A DNA stretch of 64,000 nt. Origin: Dysgonomonas sp. PF1-14. Lineage in GTDB: Bacteria; Bacteroidota; Bacteroidia; Bacteroidales; Dysgonomonadaceae. Under the pieces are notes generated by a model. The model worked only from the letters and a program-made list of their open reading frames with translations, ran no database searches and was not told where the DNA came from. The position numbers and the translations under genes are program-made. Of this stretch, positions 43,163 through 51,901 are shown piece after piece. Position 1 is the first letter of the stretch. Every line of letters starts with the position of its first letter. The stretch is taken from assembly GCF_029892965.1 (NCBI RefSeq), contig NZ_JARXWN010000001.1, positions 1-64,000 on the forward strand. Direction: 5' to 3'.

Positions 43163-44065
43163 CTACAAATTCTTTCTGTTGCGCCACACCTGATACGAGT
43201 TCACGATATTTTGCCATAGCACATAAGCCCCCGGCCCGATAGACGAAATAGGGCTGAGGTAAGTCTGTGCCATCCAGATAGCCAGAATAGTATTCTTCTG
43301 CCCCAGTCCCTGTCCTCCGGCAACAGTATTGTCATAGCGGCTTCCCAGCCTGCGCCCTGTAAAGAACTGTGCTACGCAGACTATCAGTGCGGCAAGGGCA
43401 ATCGATATCTCTACTATATAGTTGGGGCTTTCCTGATCGCTGATAAACTGTACGGTTTTCCCTGTGATGATGACCAATGCTATCGACCACAGATAGAATG
43501 AAAGGCTTTTAGCTTTTTGTATTTCATAGTGTACTCTGGGTAATAGCTTCTGTAGCAATAAGGCGCCGAAGAAAGGCAGGAATAACAGTATAAATATCTT
43601 CTGGAAGACAATCCACAGCGAGTGTATGAATGACGAAGCATCTACTTCTCCTGTAAGGGCAAACAGTATGGGGGCTACGAATACGACAGTCATATTGCTG
43701 AGCAGGCTGTATGCGGTAAGGCTCTCCACATTTCCGCCGAGCATCCCCGTTATCACCGGAGCCGAAGTTGCCGTAGGAGCCAGTACACAGATCATAGCCC
43801 CCTGTGCTATGATGGGATTTACCGGAAGCAACAGCAGATAGACAATAATGCAACCGAATACCTGTATAAGGATAAGCCACAGATGCAGGCGCGAAAACTT
43901 TATGTCTTTGAATGAAATATTGCAATAGGTGATAAGGAGCATAGAGGCTATAAGGTAAGGGGTGAGGAAGCCCAGCGCATCCATATACCGGTGCAGAAGC
44001 ACACCTGTAATCATGGCTATAGGCATCATGTACGATTTTATCTTATTTACTATGTTGTATCCCAT
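43163..44065 (-). CDS. Bile acid:sodium symporter (BASS)-family transporter
   Basis: 300 aa, eight to ten hydrophobic helices. ICVLAPTATSAPVITGMLGG and the later VAGGQGLGQKNTILAIWMAQ are the two substrate/Na+ site regions typical of the BASS/AsbT-like family. Inner-membrane symporter of an organic anion; substrate unknown. Convergent with the Nudix-like gene, ends 4 nt away. Confidence 0.85.
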   Translation of the reverse strand: MGYNIVNKIKSYMMPIAMITGVLLHRYMDALGFLTPYLIASMLLITYCNISFKDIKFSRLHLWLILIQVFGCIIVYLLLLPVNPIIAQGAMICVLAPTATSAPVITGMLGGNVESLTAYSLLSNMTVVFVAPILFALTGEVDASSFIHSLWIVFQKIFILLFLPFFGALLLQKLLPRVHYEIQKAKSLSFYLWSIALVIITGKTVQFISDQESPNYIVEISIALAALIVCVAQFFTGRRLGSRYDNTVAGGQGLGQKNTILAIWMAQTYLSPISSIGPGAYVLWQNIVNSYQVWRNRKNL

Positions 44066-44159
44066 ATTTGTATTTTCTATTCACCTTGCAAAGCTACTGT
44101 GCTTTTTAATAAAACCTGATAAAGATGACATTTTTTATAAGCCGATAGTTAATAAAATT

Positions 44160-44294
44160 TTAACTAAACCCTGATGAAACTATTACGCTGGCGCGGCAGC
44201 GGGGTGTGGGGATTTCAGCATCGTTTACATTTTGTGCTTGTAACTGGCACAAGGTAAAGATGAAGAGTAATATGATGATGTGTAGTTGTTTCAT
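44160..44294 (-). pseudogene. Signal-peptide remnant ORF (44 aa)
   Basis: MKQLHIIILLFIFTLCQLQA is a clean signal peptide followed by only about 24 residues, the last of which (after RCRA) are encoded by the dispersed TTTTAACTAAACCCTGATGA repeat. It looks like the 5' end of a secreted-protein gene truncated by repeat insertion or deletion. A tiny functional peptide cannot be excluded. Confidence 0.4.
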
Positions 44295-44824
44295 GGATAT
44301 TTTTTATTCTATTTCTCTTAATTTTAAAGCACATTCCTATTCAAAGACATATGAGGTATTTAATTGAACTTCAAATATTTCTTGAAGCATATTTATGTGT
44401 ACTTCTCTTCATGAATGACCCAGCTATTTGCATAAATGCACTACGGGTATGATTTATAATACTGTATCATCTTATTTTAAGTTTAAAAAAGGACTCACAT
44501 CAATCGAACTATTTGAATTTTTGAAACACCTAATTTTGATTGAAATGACAGACCAAAATAAGATTCAAATTTAGAATAAAAATCTCCAATAAAAGAACCT
44601 GATTCATTTATATTTCTTTTCATGTCTACACCTCCAATTTTTCCATTATTTCCTATTCGGTTTTGAACTGTGATACAATTGCGTGGCAGCGAGGGCAGTA
44701 GCAGCACCGGAGTATCAACTTTGGGATTGCAAGCCCCGAAAAAGGGAAGTGAAATTATATTTTTTCAAAGAAAACACAAATATTAAATCATTTTAATTTA
44801 CTGTGTATTAATATATTATATCGC
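44295..44824. other. Decayed AT-rich intergenic region
   Basis: About 530 nt. Only short open frames are found; the best is a minus-strand frame of 70 codons (44495-44707), with a segment MKRNINESGSFIGDFYSKFE that looks protein-like but has no family I recognise. Fragments such as GGGATTGCAAGCCCC resemble sequence near 32.47 kb, so this is probably debris of lost genes and repeats. Confidence 0.4.
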
Positions 44825-44825
44825 A

Positions 44826-44892
44826 ATAACTAAATATTTAGTTATTTAATTAACGTTTTAGTTGTATAACTAAAACAGTAGTTATACATTTG
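44826..44892 (+). promoter_or_regulatory. BlaI-type operators overlapping the blaI/M56 promoter
   Basis: Three inverted repeats: ATAACTAAATATTTAGTTAT (44826-44845, perfect 20-bp palindrome); GTTTTAGTT/AACTAAAAC with a 4-nt spacer (44855-44876); and GTATAACTA/TAGTTATAC with a 6-nt spacer (44864-44887). The last overlaps TACATTTG (44885-44892), the -7 box, with GTTG about 20 nt upstream as -33. A BlaI dimer bound here would block its own promoter, the normal autoregulation of this family. Confidence 0.75.
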
Positions 44893-44906
44893 CGTTTTAT
44901 AAATTA

Positions 44907-45275
44907 ATGATTATGGAAATAGATCTTACCAAATTAGAACTTAAGCTGATGAATATCCTGTGGGATAAAGAGAAAGCATTTGTAAATGATATCATAGAAA
45001 TATTGCCCGAACCCAAACCGGCATACACTACTATTTCAACTATGATGCGCATTCTTGTTAAAAAAGGCTATGTAGCATATAATGCTTTTGGCAAAAGCCA
45101 CCAGTATTATCCGCTTATACATAAAGAAGATTATACACATACGCTTTTGCAAAACACAAAAGATAACCTGTTTGGCGGATCTTTGAAATCGATGATTTCA
45201 TTTTTTGCCGAATCAGAAAAGCTTTCATCAGCAGAAATAGAAGAACTGATAGAAATACTAAACAGCACTAAATAA
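44907..45275 (+). CDS. BlaI/MecI/CopY-family repressor
   Basis: 122 aa (Met1 or Met3). LTKLELKLMNILWDKEKAFV is the family start, followed by winged-helix DNA-binding ILPEPKPAYTTISTMMRILV and KKGYVAYNAFGKSHQYYPLI, and a C-terminal dimerisation helix. The region around KEDYTHTLLQNTKDNLFGGS carries the site cleaved in relatives. It is the cytoplasmic partner of the M56 sensor 21 nt downstream. Confidence 0.93.
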   Translation: MIMEIDLTKLELKLMNILWDKEKAFVNDIIEILPEPKPAYTTISTMMRILVKKGYVAYNAFGKSHQYYPLIHKEDYTHTLLQNTKDNLFGGSLKSMISFFAESEKLSSAEIEELIEILNSTK

Positions 45276-45296
45276 AGAACTGATAAAATCTAAACC

Positions 45297-47068
45297 ATGG
45301 AATCTTTACTACTCACGATTATAAAGATAATAGCTTCATCAAGCCTTTTATTTGTATTTTATTTATGCTTATTCAAAGGAAAGGCATCATACCTTGCGAG
45401 CCGCTTTTTTTAGTGGTGATCCCTCTGTTGAGCCTGATCTTTTCATTGACAACCATAGAGACCGAAAATGGAATAGCCGGTTTTTCGATATCAGGTTTGT
45501 TTGAGAACAAAAGCGAAATAAATAATAATTTGGCGGCGAACTATACGGCAGCATTCAACTACGATGCTCCAGCAATCGAAGAACAGGCAATCACAGCTCC
45601 CCCTGCATTATATCCATATCCGGGGAGTGAGATTATATCCGGAAAGAACCACGACTATACAATTCCTGTAGTAGTGATGATAGTGTATCTGCTTGTTTCG
45701 CTTACACTTGCCGCTTCAATAATCCGGCAAATGCTACGGATCAGAAAAGTATGCGCCGAAGAGCCATTACGCTATGTAGGAAATGTTCCGGTTTACAGCA
45801 GCAATAATGTACAGAGTTCATTCTCCGTTATGAAAAAGATTTATGTTCGCAACAATATAGCCGATGAAAAACTGAACCTCATCATACAACACGAATACCA
45901 GCATATAATATCCCGCCATTACATCGATCTTATTATATTAGAAATCATGTCTGTTTTGTTGTGGTTCAATCCTGTAGTCTGGCTTATCCGCAAAGAACTG
46001 CGTGCTGTACACGAGTTCGAAGCCGATACAAAACTATTGCACAGCGGCATCAAAGCACGTGAATACATGATTGCTATACTGGAAGAAACTACAGGAAGAA
46101 TACCTTCTCTGGCAAACGGTTTGCGGGGATCACTAATAAAAAAACGTTTTATAAATATGAAAAATGAAAATCGTGTTAGATTCAGAGCCCTGAGGGTTGC
46201 TCTGACAGTTCCTTTCATTGTAATATTGCTTATCTTTTTTAGCTGCAAGCAAGCCGAAAAAGGAGTAACAGCGCAATATGAGGAGCAGTATAAGTCGAAA
46301 CTGGTAAATGTTGAGAATGTGGGCGACAGACTCTTATATGAAGTCAGGAATTCTAACGGTGAATATGAACTGTTTTGGAGCGACGAGCTAGCAGAGAAAG
46401 TCAAAGATATGGCTTCTTTCAGAATCAAAGGATTGCCCCCTGTACGTATGATAAATGTTGACCATGAAGGTAATTACATTAAGGATGCAACCGATGACTA
46501 TCCTATCTATGCAAATAATCTGGAAGAGGGATTTGATTACGCCCGCCATAATGTAATCCTAGCTGCTGATGGTTCGTGGATAAATCCCGATGGGGTGGCT
46601 CTTGTAGACTGGACAAGGAGTTGCGGCGTCAAGTATAATGCCAAAGCAATAACAAACAAAAGGATATGGGTAAAAGAGAAATATTTACAACAGCCCAGAC
46701 GTATATTAAGAGTTGAAGCCAATGACAAAGAGACTAAAATTACTCTTGCAACTACAAGCTATTCGAACTGGGTATGGAGATTTACCGACAAAAATACCTG
46801 TCTGATAGATAAAAGCACCGGAGATCGTTATATGATTCGTGACATTGAAGGAGACGAAGAAGTCGGACGGTTATCTATACTTGAAGGCACAGATAGAAAA
46901 TGGTTTGAAGCCACCTACATTTTCCCTCCATTAAAGAAAGGTGTGGAAATGGTCGATTATTATTCTCCGTTCAATAACGTAGATGCTCCGGAAGATTACA
47001 ATGGTACAGAGGCCTATATTCCTGATATCAAGGTGAAAAATTCATATCAGGGGGAGATAATACGGTAA
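45297..47068 (+). pseudogene. BlaR1-type M56 peptidase gene, frameshifted in a T7 run
   Basis: The natural start is the ATG at 45297 (MESLLLTIIKIIASSSLLFV, first membrane helix, FYLCLFKGKASYLASRFF), which stops at TAG 45411-45413. The rest continues in another frame (LVVIPLLSLIFSL...) to 47068. The frames meet at seven Ts (45405-45411); eight would join them. Downstream all family parts are present: helix PVVVMIVYLLVSLTLAASI, zinc motif HEYQH (IIQHEYQHIISRHYIDL), EFEADTKLL, and helix VALTVPFIVILLIFF, then a 230-residue periplasmic domain. An ATG at 45365 would give 567 aa without helix 1. Sequencing error, phase variation or frameshifting are all possible. Confidence 0.75.
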
Positions 47069-47114
47069 CTGAATCTAATGACTCTTTTCTCTAAATATCT
47101 TTAACCATAATACA

Positions 47115-47146
47115 AAACGGCTTCGGAAAATTTCCCGAAGCCGTTT
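47115..47146. terminator. Bidirectional terminator
   Basis: 12-bp perfect stem AAACGGCTTCGG / CCGAAGCCGTTT with an 8-nt loop between the convergent M56 and DUF2807 genes. Confidence 0.85.
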
Positions 47147-47185
47147 CTTAGCTTTGATTATAATTATCATTATCTCGAAAACCTG

Positions 47186-47884
47186 TTATCGTTTGATGTC
47201 ACCGCCACCCGATTTATTGGCAACTACATTACCTGCTGTTAGCTGACTAATATTGATGTCGGCACCACCACTCGCCGATACTATCGCATTTTTCACATTC
47301 CCACTGATAATCAGATCAGCACCGCCACTGGCTGCCGCAGTGAGGTTATCGACATCTGCCTGGCTAATCTTACCATCGCTGCCACCCGAGAATGCGAGCG
47401 TCAGATTTTTTCCTTTAAATCGTTTGATCTCACAATCGGCGCCGCCAGAAAATGCGATTTTACATTCATCTGCCGACAGGTCATCTATCTCTACATCGGC
47501 ACCGCCCGAAGCAGCTATATTTATAGATTTGCCTGCGGCAAGCTTTTGTGCGCTGAAATCAGCACCACCCGACATTCCTATAGCACTAAGAGTTGGAGCA
47601 GTCACATATGCTTTTATCTGGGTATTGCGTGCAAAGTTTTCACCTTTTTTTCTCTTCAGTTCAAGCTTGCCTTCTTTCACCGTTACATCTATTTTCGGCA
47701 TATTTTCGGCTACTGTCTCTATCTCCAGCGAATACGAATTGCCTTGTGTAAAGTAAACATCTATTCCCGAACTGGAAGCTATCTTATCAAAAGATGTTAC
47801 TGTTTGCTTTTCTTTTACCACTTGCGCCGAGATTCCCAGACTCACAACACAGCACATCATTAACAATACATTTCTCGTTTTCAT
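47186..47884 (-). CDS. DUF2807 head-GIN-domain protein with SGGAD repeats
   Basis: 232 aa, signal peptide MKTRNVLLMMCCVVSLGISA. The fold is a beta-solenoid built of repeats with the consensus SGGAD (SGGADFSA, SGGADVEI, SGGADCEI, SGGSDGKI, SGGADLII, SGGADINI, SGGGDIKR), which belongs to the DUF2807 'putative auto-transporter adhesin' family. Exported; an envelope-stress or surface role is common for this family. Last gene of the ECF sigma operon 50301-47186. Confidence 0.87.
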   Translation of the reverse strand: MKTRNVLLMMCCVVSLGISAQVVKEKQTVTSFDKIASSSGIDVYFTQGNSYSLEIETVAENMPKIDVTVKEGKLELKRKKGENFARNTQIKAYVTAPTLSAIGMSGGADFSAQKLAAGKSINIAASGGADVEIDDLSADECKIAFSGGADCEIKRFKGKNLTLAFSGGSDGKISQADVDNLTAAASGGADLIISGNVKNAIVSASGGADINISQLTAGNVVANKSGGGDIKR

Positions 47885-47894
47885 CGTATTATCT

Positions 47895-49202
47895 TTATTT
47901 AATTAATATATCTGCATAAGTACTTCTCATCACTATTTTGGCAGTCGGTGTACCTGTTCCTATCTGTCCCTGTTTTATTACATTCGTATTGGTCTCCCTT
48001 TGCTGCACATTGCTCAATGTATGCTTTTTCCCTATATCTACACTGCCAAAAGTAGCACTGGTATCGTATGTAGCTTTGATCCCTGCGGGAAGCTCTATTG
48101 TCATATCGGTATAACTCCCTGTCATATCTATTGTTTTCAGTTTTGGCGATATGGTTTTTATCTTAATATCCCCATAGGTGAGTTTAGCGTCTATTGACGA
48201 AACGAGGGTACCAATTGAAACATCGGTGTAAGTAAATTTTCCTTTTATATTATCTATTGTACCTATCTTAAGGTCTCCATATAGCAGAGATCGTTCTGCG
48301 ACTACATTTTCGACTTCACTCAGTACATAGTCACTATAACTACCCGATATCTCTGCCGATTTTACTTTCTTAATATTTATATCCGAATATGCACCGACAA
48401 TTTTTATATTTTGAGCTTCTGTCACTTTCAGGTCAGAATATCTTATATCAAAGAAAGGAGTCGTATTTCCTGAAATCTTCTGGGCATTGAAATCCCCGTA
48501 CCATTGATTTACACGGATAGGGCTTGTCAATTTATCTGCCTTTATATCTCCGTATTTCAATTCTATATCCAATGACACATCTTCGGGGATACTGATTATA
48601 TAATTAATCTTTGAAACGGAATTTGTGCCCGACGTAATTATTGATAATGAGCTATTTGTTACACTTGCAGAAGATGTACCTTTCACATTTCTCGAATCGA
48701 AGTACTGTATTTCGATATCAACCTGCTTTTTATCCGATTGCCTAATGATAATATTTCCATACTTATGATCAATTTTCACATTCGATATGCCTGTGAAGAG
48801 CTTCGTTTCGATGCGTTTAGGTGTACCCTTCTGATTGTTTTGATTTTTCTCTTTACCTTCATTATTATCAAAATTCCGTCCAAAATTCTTAAACTCTTTT
48901 GCATACTCCCGGAATTCCTCTTTCATACCCATAAAATCTTTTCCAAAATCGGATTTGAACTCCTTCCGTAGTTTAGATAGTTCTGCAGAATTCATCCGCA
49001 TCGATTCTCTGAATTCGGCAATCTCAGTAGAGTCGAATTTGATTTTGGGGATTTCCATATTTTTCAAATCCTCAAACATCTCGTCCATATCAGACAAGTC
49101 AATCTTGCCCCTGTATGTATGTGTTGAATCCTGTGGTATCCCTGCATCGACTTTCAGCAAGGCAAGGCAAAATAGTCCTATTAATATTATATGCTTTTTC
49201 AT
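47895..49202 (-). CDS. DUF4097-like beta-solenoid protein
   Basis: 435 aa, signal peptide MKKHIILIGLFCLALLKVDA. Residues 30-135 are charged and probably coiled (MRMNSAELSKLRKEFKSDFG). From about 140 a solenoid of repeats alternates YGDI/YSDI motifs (HKYGNIIIRQ, ELKYGDIKADKL, AYSDINIKKV, LLYGDLKIGTI, LTYGDIKIKTI, STYADILIK), as in DUF4097. Exported and co-transcribed with the DUF2807 gene 10 nt downstream. Confidence 0.82.
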   Translation of the reverse strand: MKKHIILIGLFCLALLKVDAGIPQDSTHTYRGKIDLSDMDEMFEDLKNMEIPKIKFDSTEIAEFRESMRMNSAELSKLRKEFKSDFGKDFMGMKEEFREYAKEFKNFGRNFDNNEGKEKNQNNQKGTPKRIETKLFTGISNVKIDHKYGNIIIRQSDKKQVDIEIQYFDSRNVKGTSSASVTNSSLSIITSGTNSVSKINYIISIPEDVSLDIELKYGDIKADKLTSPIRVNQWYGDFNAQKISGNTTPFFDIRYSDLKVTEAQNIKIVGAYSDINIKKVKSAEISGSYSDYVLSEVENVVAERSLLYGDLKIGTIDNIKGKFTYTDVSIGTLVSSIDAKLTYGDIKIKTISPKLKTIDMTGSYTDMTIELPAGIKATYDTSATFGSVDIGKKHTLSNVQQRETNTNVIKQGQIGTGTPTAKIVMRSTYADILIK

Positions 49203-49212
49203 AACGTTAGCT

Positions 49213-49755
49213 TTAGCATTTTGTGTATTTTCCTAATTTCTCATTTATATTCTCAAGTACTTGTATGTTCGTCTTATAGTGTTTCACCAGATAATGTATC
49301 GCGACTTCCTGATTATCGGATTTTTTCATTTCTTCCACAAAAGCCGTATTACTATCCACCAGTTTTTGAAGATCGGCTGTCAGTTGTGCCTGATTTTCGG
49401 TATCGGTATAAGCCAGTTTGCACATAATATCTGCAATCTGTTCCTGCATCTGCTGATTGTAGTATTCATTCGTTGCCTCAAGTTCAGTTTGTACTCCGCC
49501 ATTTTCCTGTGTTGGCAGCACATCTATACTACCCGGAGCCAGAAATTTGACTGACACTGCAATAAGTATTGCGACAGAGGCTGCAACTGATATAAGACTG
49601 AATAGTCTCACTTTCCGAGCAGGCTTACTTTGCTTCTTTTTTTCATCCTGTTTCGCCAATAATGCCTCGAAACGCTCGAAGTGCCCTGCATCGGGTTCTT
49701 TATCGTCGAAAAACGGCCTGTTATCTTCTATGTATTTTTTTCTGTTATCTTTCAT
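49213..49755 (-). CDS. Putative anti-sigma factor (single-pass membrane protein)
   Basis: 180 aa. Cytoplasmic part of about 50 residues (YIEDNRPFFDDKEPDAGHFE, RFEALLAKQDEKKKQSKPAR), one transmembrane segment near 48-70 (LISVAASVAILIAVSVKFLA), then a periplasmic part with a predicted helical pair. Its position 12 nt after the sigma gene, size and topology suggest the anti-sigma factor; it is not FecR-like and I see no zinc motif. Confidence 0.65.
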   Translation of the reverse strand: MKDNRKKYIEDNRPFFDDKEPDAGHFERFEALLAKQDEKKKQSKPARKVRLFSLISVAASVAILIAVSVKFLAPGSIDVLPTQENGGVQTELEATNEYYNQQMQEQIADIMCKLAYTDTENQAQLTADLQKLVDSNTAFVEEMKKSDNQEVAIHYLVKHYKTNIQVLENINEKLGKYTKC

Positions 49756-49767
49756 ATTACACTCCTT

Positions 49768-50301
49768 TCATGCAATAAGTTCTATCAGTTTTTGTTTTGC
49801 TCTCATATATTGTATTCGCACTGTTCCCGATGCAATGCCCAATATCTCGGCTATCTCCTCATGGTCGTATCCTTCTATCAGATAGAGGGTAATGACCAAT
49901 CGCCCCGATTCGGGCAATTTTGCGATGGCAGCCTTTACTTGTTCCACCTTTTCCAGTACCTGTTCCCATTCTTCCTCGTCCTGAGTATCTTCTATCTCGT
50001 AATGGATATTCTCGTTCAGGTCTGTCAGTTCCAGTTCTTTCTTTCTGAGTTTATCGATGCACGTATTCACCGATATTCTCACCAGCCATGCTTCGAAAGG
50101 GATAGAATCGCTATACGTATCGAGTCGCGAAAAAGCTTTCAGAAAACTTTCCTGCATGGCATCCTCTGCCTCTGCCGAGTTTTGCAACACACGATAACAT
50201 GTATTATATACTCTCTTGTAGAAAGTACTATACAGCTGCATTTGTGCGCGGCGCTCGCCTTTTCTGCATTGGTCTATTATACCGTGTTCGAAACTGATCA
50301 T
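49768..50301 (-). CDS. ECF-type RNA polymerase sigma factor (second in window)
   Basis: 177 aa. Region 2: YSTFYKRVYNTCYRVLQNSA, EAEDAMQESFLKAFSRLDTY, PFEAWLVRISVNTCIDKLRK. Region 4: IAKLPESGRLVITLYLIEGY, DHEEIAEILGIASGTVRIQY. First gene of a four-gene operon (putative anti-sigma, DUF4097, DUF2807), probably an envelope-response regulon. Not linked to SusCD. Confidence 0.92.
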   Translation of the reverse strand: MISFEHGIIDQCRKGERRAQMQLYSTFYKRVYNTCYRVLQNSAEAEDAMQESFLKAFSRLDTYSDSIPFEAWLVRISVNTCIDKLRKKELELTDLNENIHYEIEDTQDEEEWEQVLEKVEQVKAAIAKLPESGRLVITLYLIEGYDHEEIAEILGIASGTVRIQYMRAKQKLIELIA

Positions 50302-50466
50302 CTATTTTTGGTTACCCTTTCATATATAATGTACGGACTAAAAAAAGAAGTGTTACAAAAGAAAGAAATATTTTTCCGGAAAAATAAAATATTTGAAAAA
50401 ACAACCGCTTTTTATGGAAAAGAAATGCTAGTTTTATCTACTCTATAAAACTTTACATTTCATACT

Positions 50467-51168
50467 ATGAGAAGAATACTTATATTTTTTCTGCTCACCC
50501 TCATTTTTACTTCGTGCAGCGAGAAAGAAAAGATAATGCTGGATGCGGAGAAAGTATATCTGGTAAGGTATCGTTCTCGTTGGTTGGATGATTATAGTAC
50601 AAGACTTACGATTAACGGATTTGCCGAAATAGATAAGTCATTCAGTACAAATATATATGTGTGCGATTTTGTAGGCGACAAAGGTTATTACCAATGGCAG
50701 CTACCCCTTGACGATAGTACAAAGACACGAATAAATAGGGTTATTGACAGCTATCCTGTGGACACCTCTTTTTATGATGAAAATAATGTCAGGCTATATA
50801 GTGGATTATATGCTTTTCTACTGATAAAGAAAGCGGATGGCAAACAGGTATTTCTCGATTTAGATATAGAAGATTTGCGTAACGAACTTGAACTCTTATA
50901 TAATGAGCTGCCAGATAGGACAGGCCATGTAGATACCAGCAAGGGCGTACTGGCAAACGACATGAAAGTGGTTTATAATATTGTAGTCGAAGATCTGGCA
51001 CACTCACTTCCGAAATGGATGTTTACGGACAGATATATTGCACCGCCTGCCCCTCCCCGAAGATGGCGCGAGCAGCATGGTATAGATCCCAAACTGATCA
51101 TTGCCGCCCCTGTGGGCATAGTGCCGGATACGATAGATTACCTTAAAATAATTAATGACGATGAATAG
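50467..51168 (+). CDS. Hypothetical lipoprotein (paralogue of the next gene)
   Basis: 233 aa. Lipobox LIFTSC then SEKEK. MLDAEKVYLVRYRSRWLDDY and RINRVIDSYPVDTSFYDENN correspond to LPAEKMYLVEYIFDV and KISGILDKYPRDTTFYSLNN in the following gene, so the two are tandem duplicates. Family not recognised; probable envelope protein. Overlaps the next frame (stop at 51168, next ATG at 51161). Confidence 0.7.
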   Translation: MRRILIFFLLTLIFTSCSEKEKIMLDAEKVYLVRYRSRWLDDYSTRLTINGFAEIDKSFSTNIYVCDFVGDKGYYQWQLPLDDSTKTRINRVIDSYPVDTSFYDENNVRLYSGLYAFLLIKKADGKQVFLDLDIEDLRNELELLYNELPDRTGHVDTSKGVLANDMKVVYNIVVEDLAHSLPKWMFTDRYIAPPAPPRRWREQHGIDPKLIIAAPVGIVPDTIDYLKIINDDE

Positions 51169-51823
51169 AATAATAATTCTCATTATACTTATCGCTTTTC
51201 TTTCGTGCCGGAAGAATGAAATAAAGCTCCCTGCCGAAAAAATGTATCTGGTAGAATATATCTTTGATGTACCCGACCCCCCGGAAACGGAATTCACATT
51301 CTATGTGAACGGATTGAGCGAAATAGATCCGTTCTATAATGTAGTGACTACCCAACGAAGCAAATGGAGAGGAGACTACCGTAGCACAACGTTTACACTT
51401 GCCGACAGCGTTAGAAACAAAATATCCGGAATACTCGACAAATATCCGCGTGATACTACCTTCTACAGTCTCAACAATAAGGTGAGCACGCGTCTGTACG
51501 GTGGCTATTACTACTTTTTGTGGATAGAACGCAACGATAATTCGCGCATACTGCTGGATATGTATATACCTGACGATCTGCCCGAAGACATGAAGTATGT
51601 CTACAGGAAAGTGTTTGAAGACTACAAAGGGCGGAAAACAGGTTATGTGGTTACAGATGTGGATTCTTTGCAACAATACTTTTCCCGGTTTGAAAAATGC
51701 CTGCCCAAGAATCATATTTCGAGACCTCCGGATATAGTATGGGATCGGAATTCGGGTTTCCATGCTCCCGAAATCACCGATACTGAAAGCAGTGACGACA
51801 GCGAATATTCGGAAGAAGATTGA
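51161..51823 (+). CDS. Hypothetical lipoprotein (tandem paralogue)
   Basis: 220 aa from ATG 51161 (MNRIIILIILIAFLSC, lipobox AFLSC); 51155 is also in frame. Shares the core of the preceding protein. Ends in an acidic tail (ESSDDSEYSEED). Overlap with the upstream gene suggests translational coupling. Function unknown. Confidence 0.7.
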   Translation: MNRIIILIILIAFLSCRKNEIKLPAEKMYLVEYIFDVPDPPETEFTFYVNGLSEIDPFYNVVTTQRSKWRGDYRSTTFTLADSVRNKISGILDKYPRDTTFYSLNNKVSTRLYGGYYYFLWIERNDNSRILLDMYIPDDLPEDMKYVYRKVFEDYKGRKTGYVVTDVDSLQQYFSRFEKCLPKNHISRPPDIVWDRNSGFHAPEITDTESSDDSEYSEED

Positions 51824-51864
51824 AGCAAACAGCCTTAACCTCTGCATTTTTCATAAAAAATACT

Positions 51865-51872
51865 TAGCTTTG
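51865..51872 (+). promoter_or_regulatory. Putative -7 box for the DUF4831 gene
   Basis: TAGCTTTG, matching TAnnTTTG, 30 nt before the ATG at 51902. The -33 partner is unclear. Confidence 0.4.
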
Positions 51873-51901
51873 TGGATAAATATATTTAAAACAGAAGACT
51901 T

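Noticed and set aside
44495-44707. 70-codon minus-strand frame as a real gene
   Set aside because: No promoter, no recognisable family, sits among repeat debris; mentioned only as decayed sequence.
49681-50448. Plus-strand 255-codon frame opposite the second ECF sigma gene
   Set aside because: Antisense of conserved sigma regions; no start context or family features.
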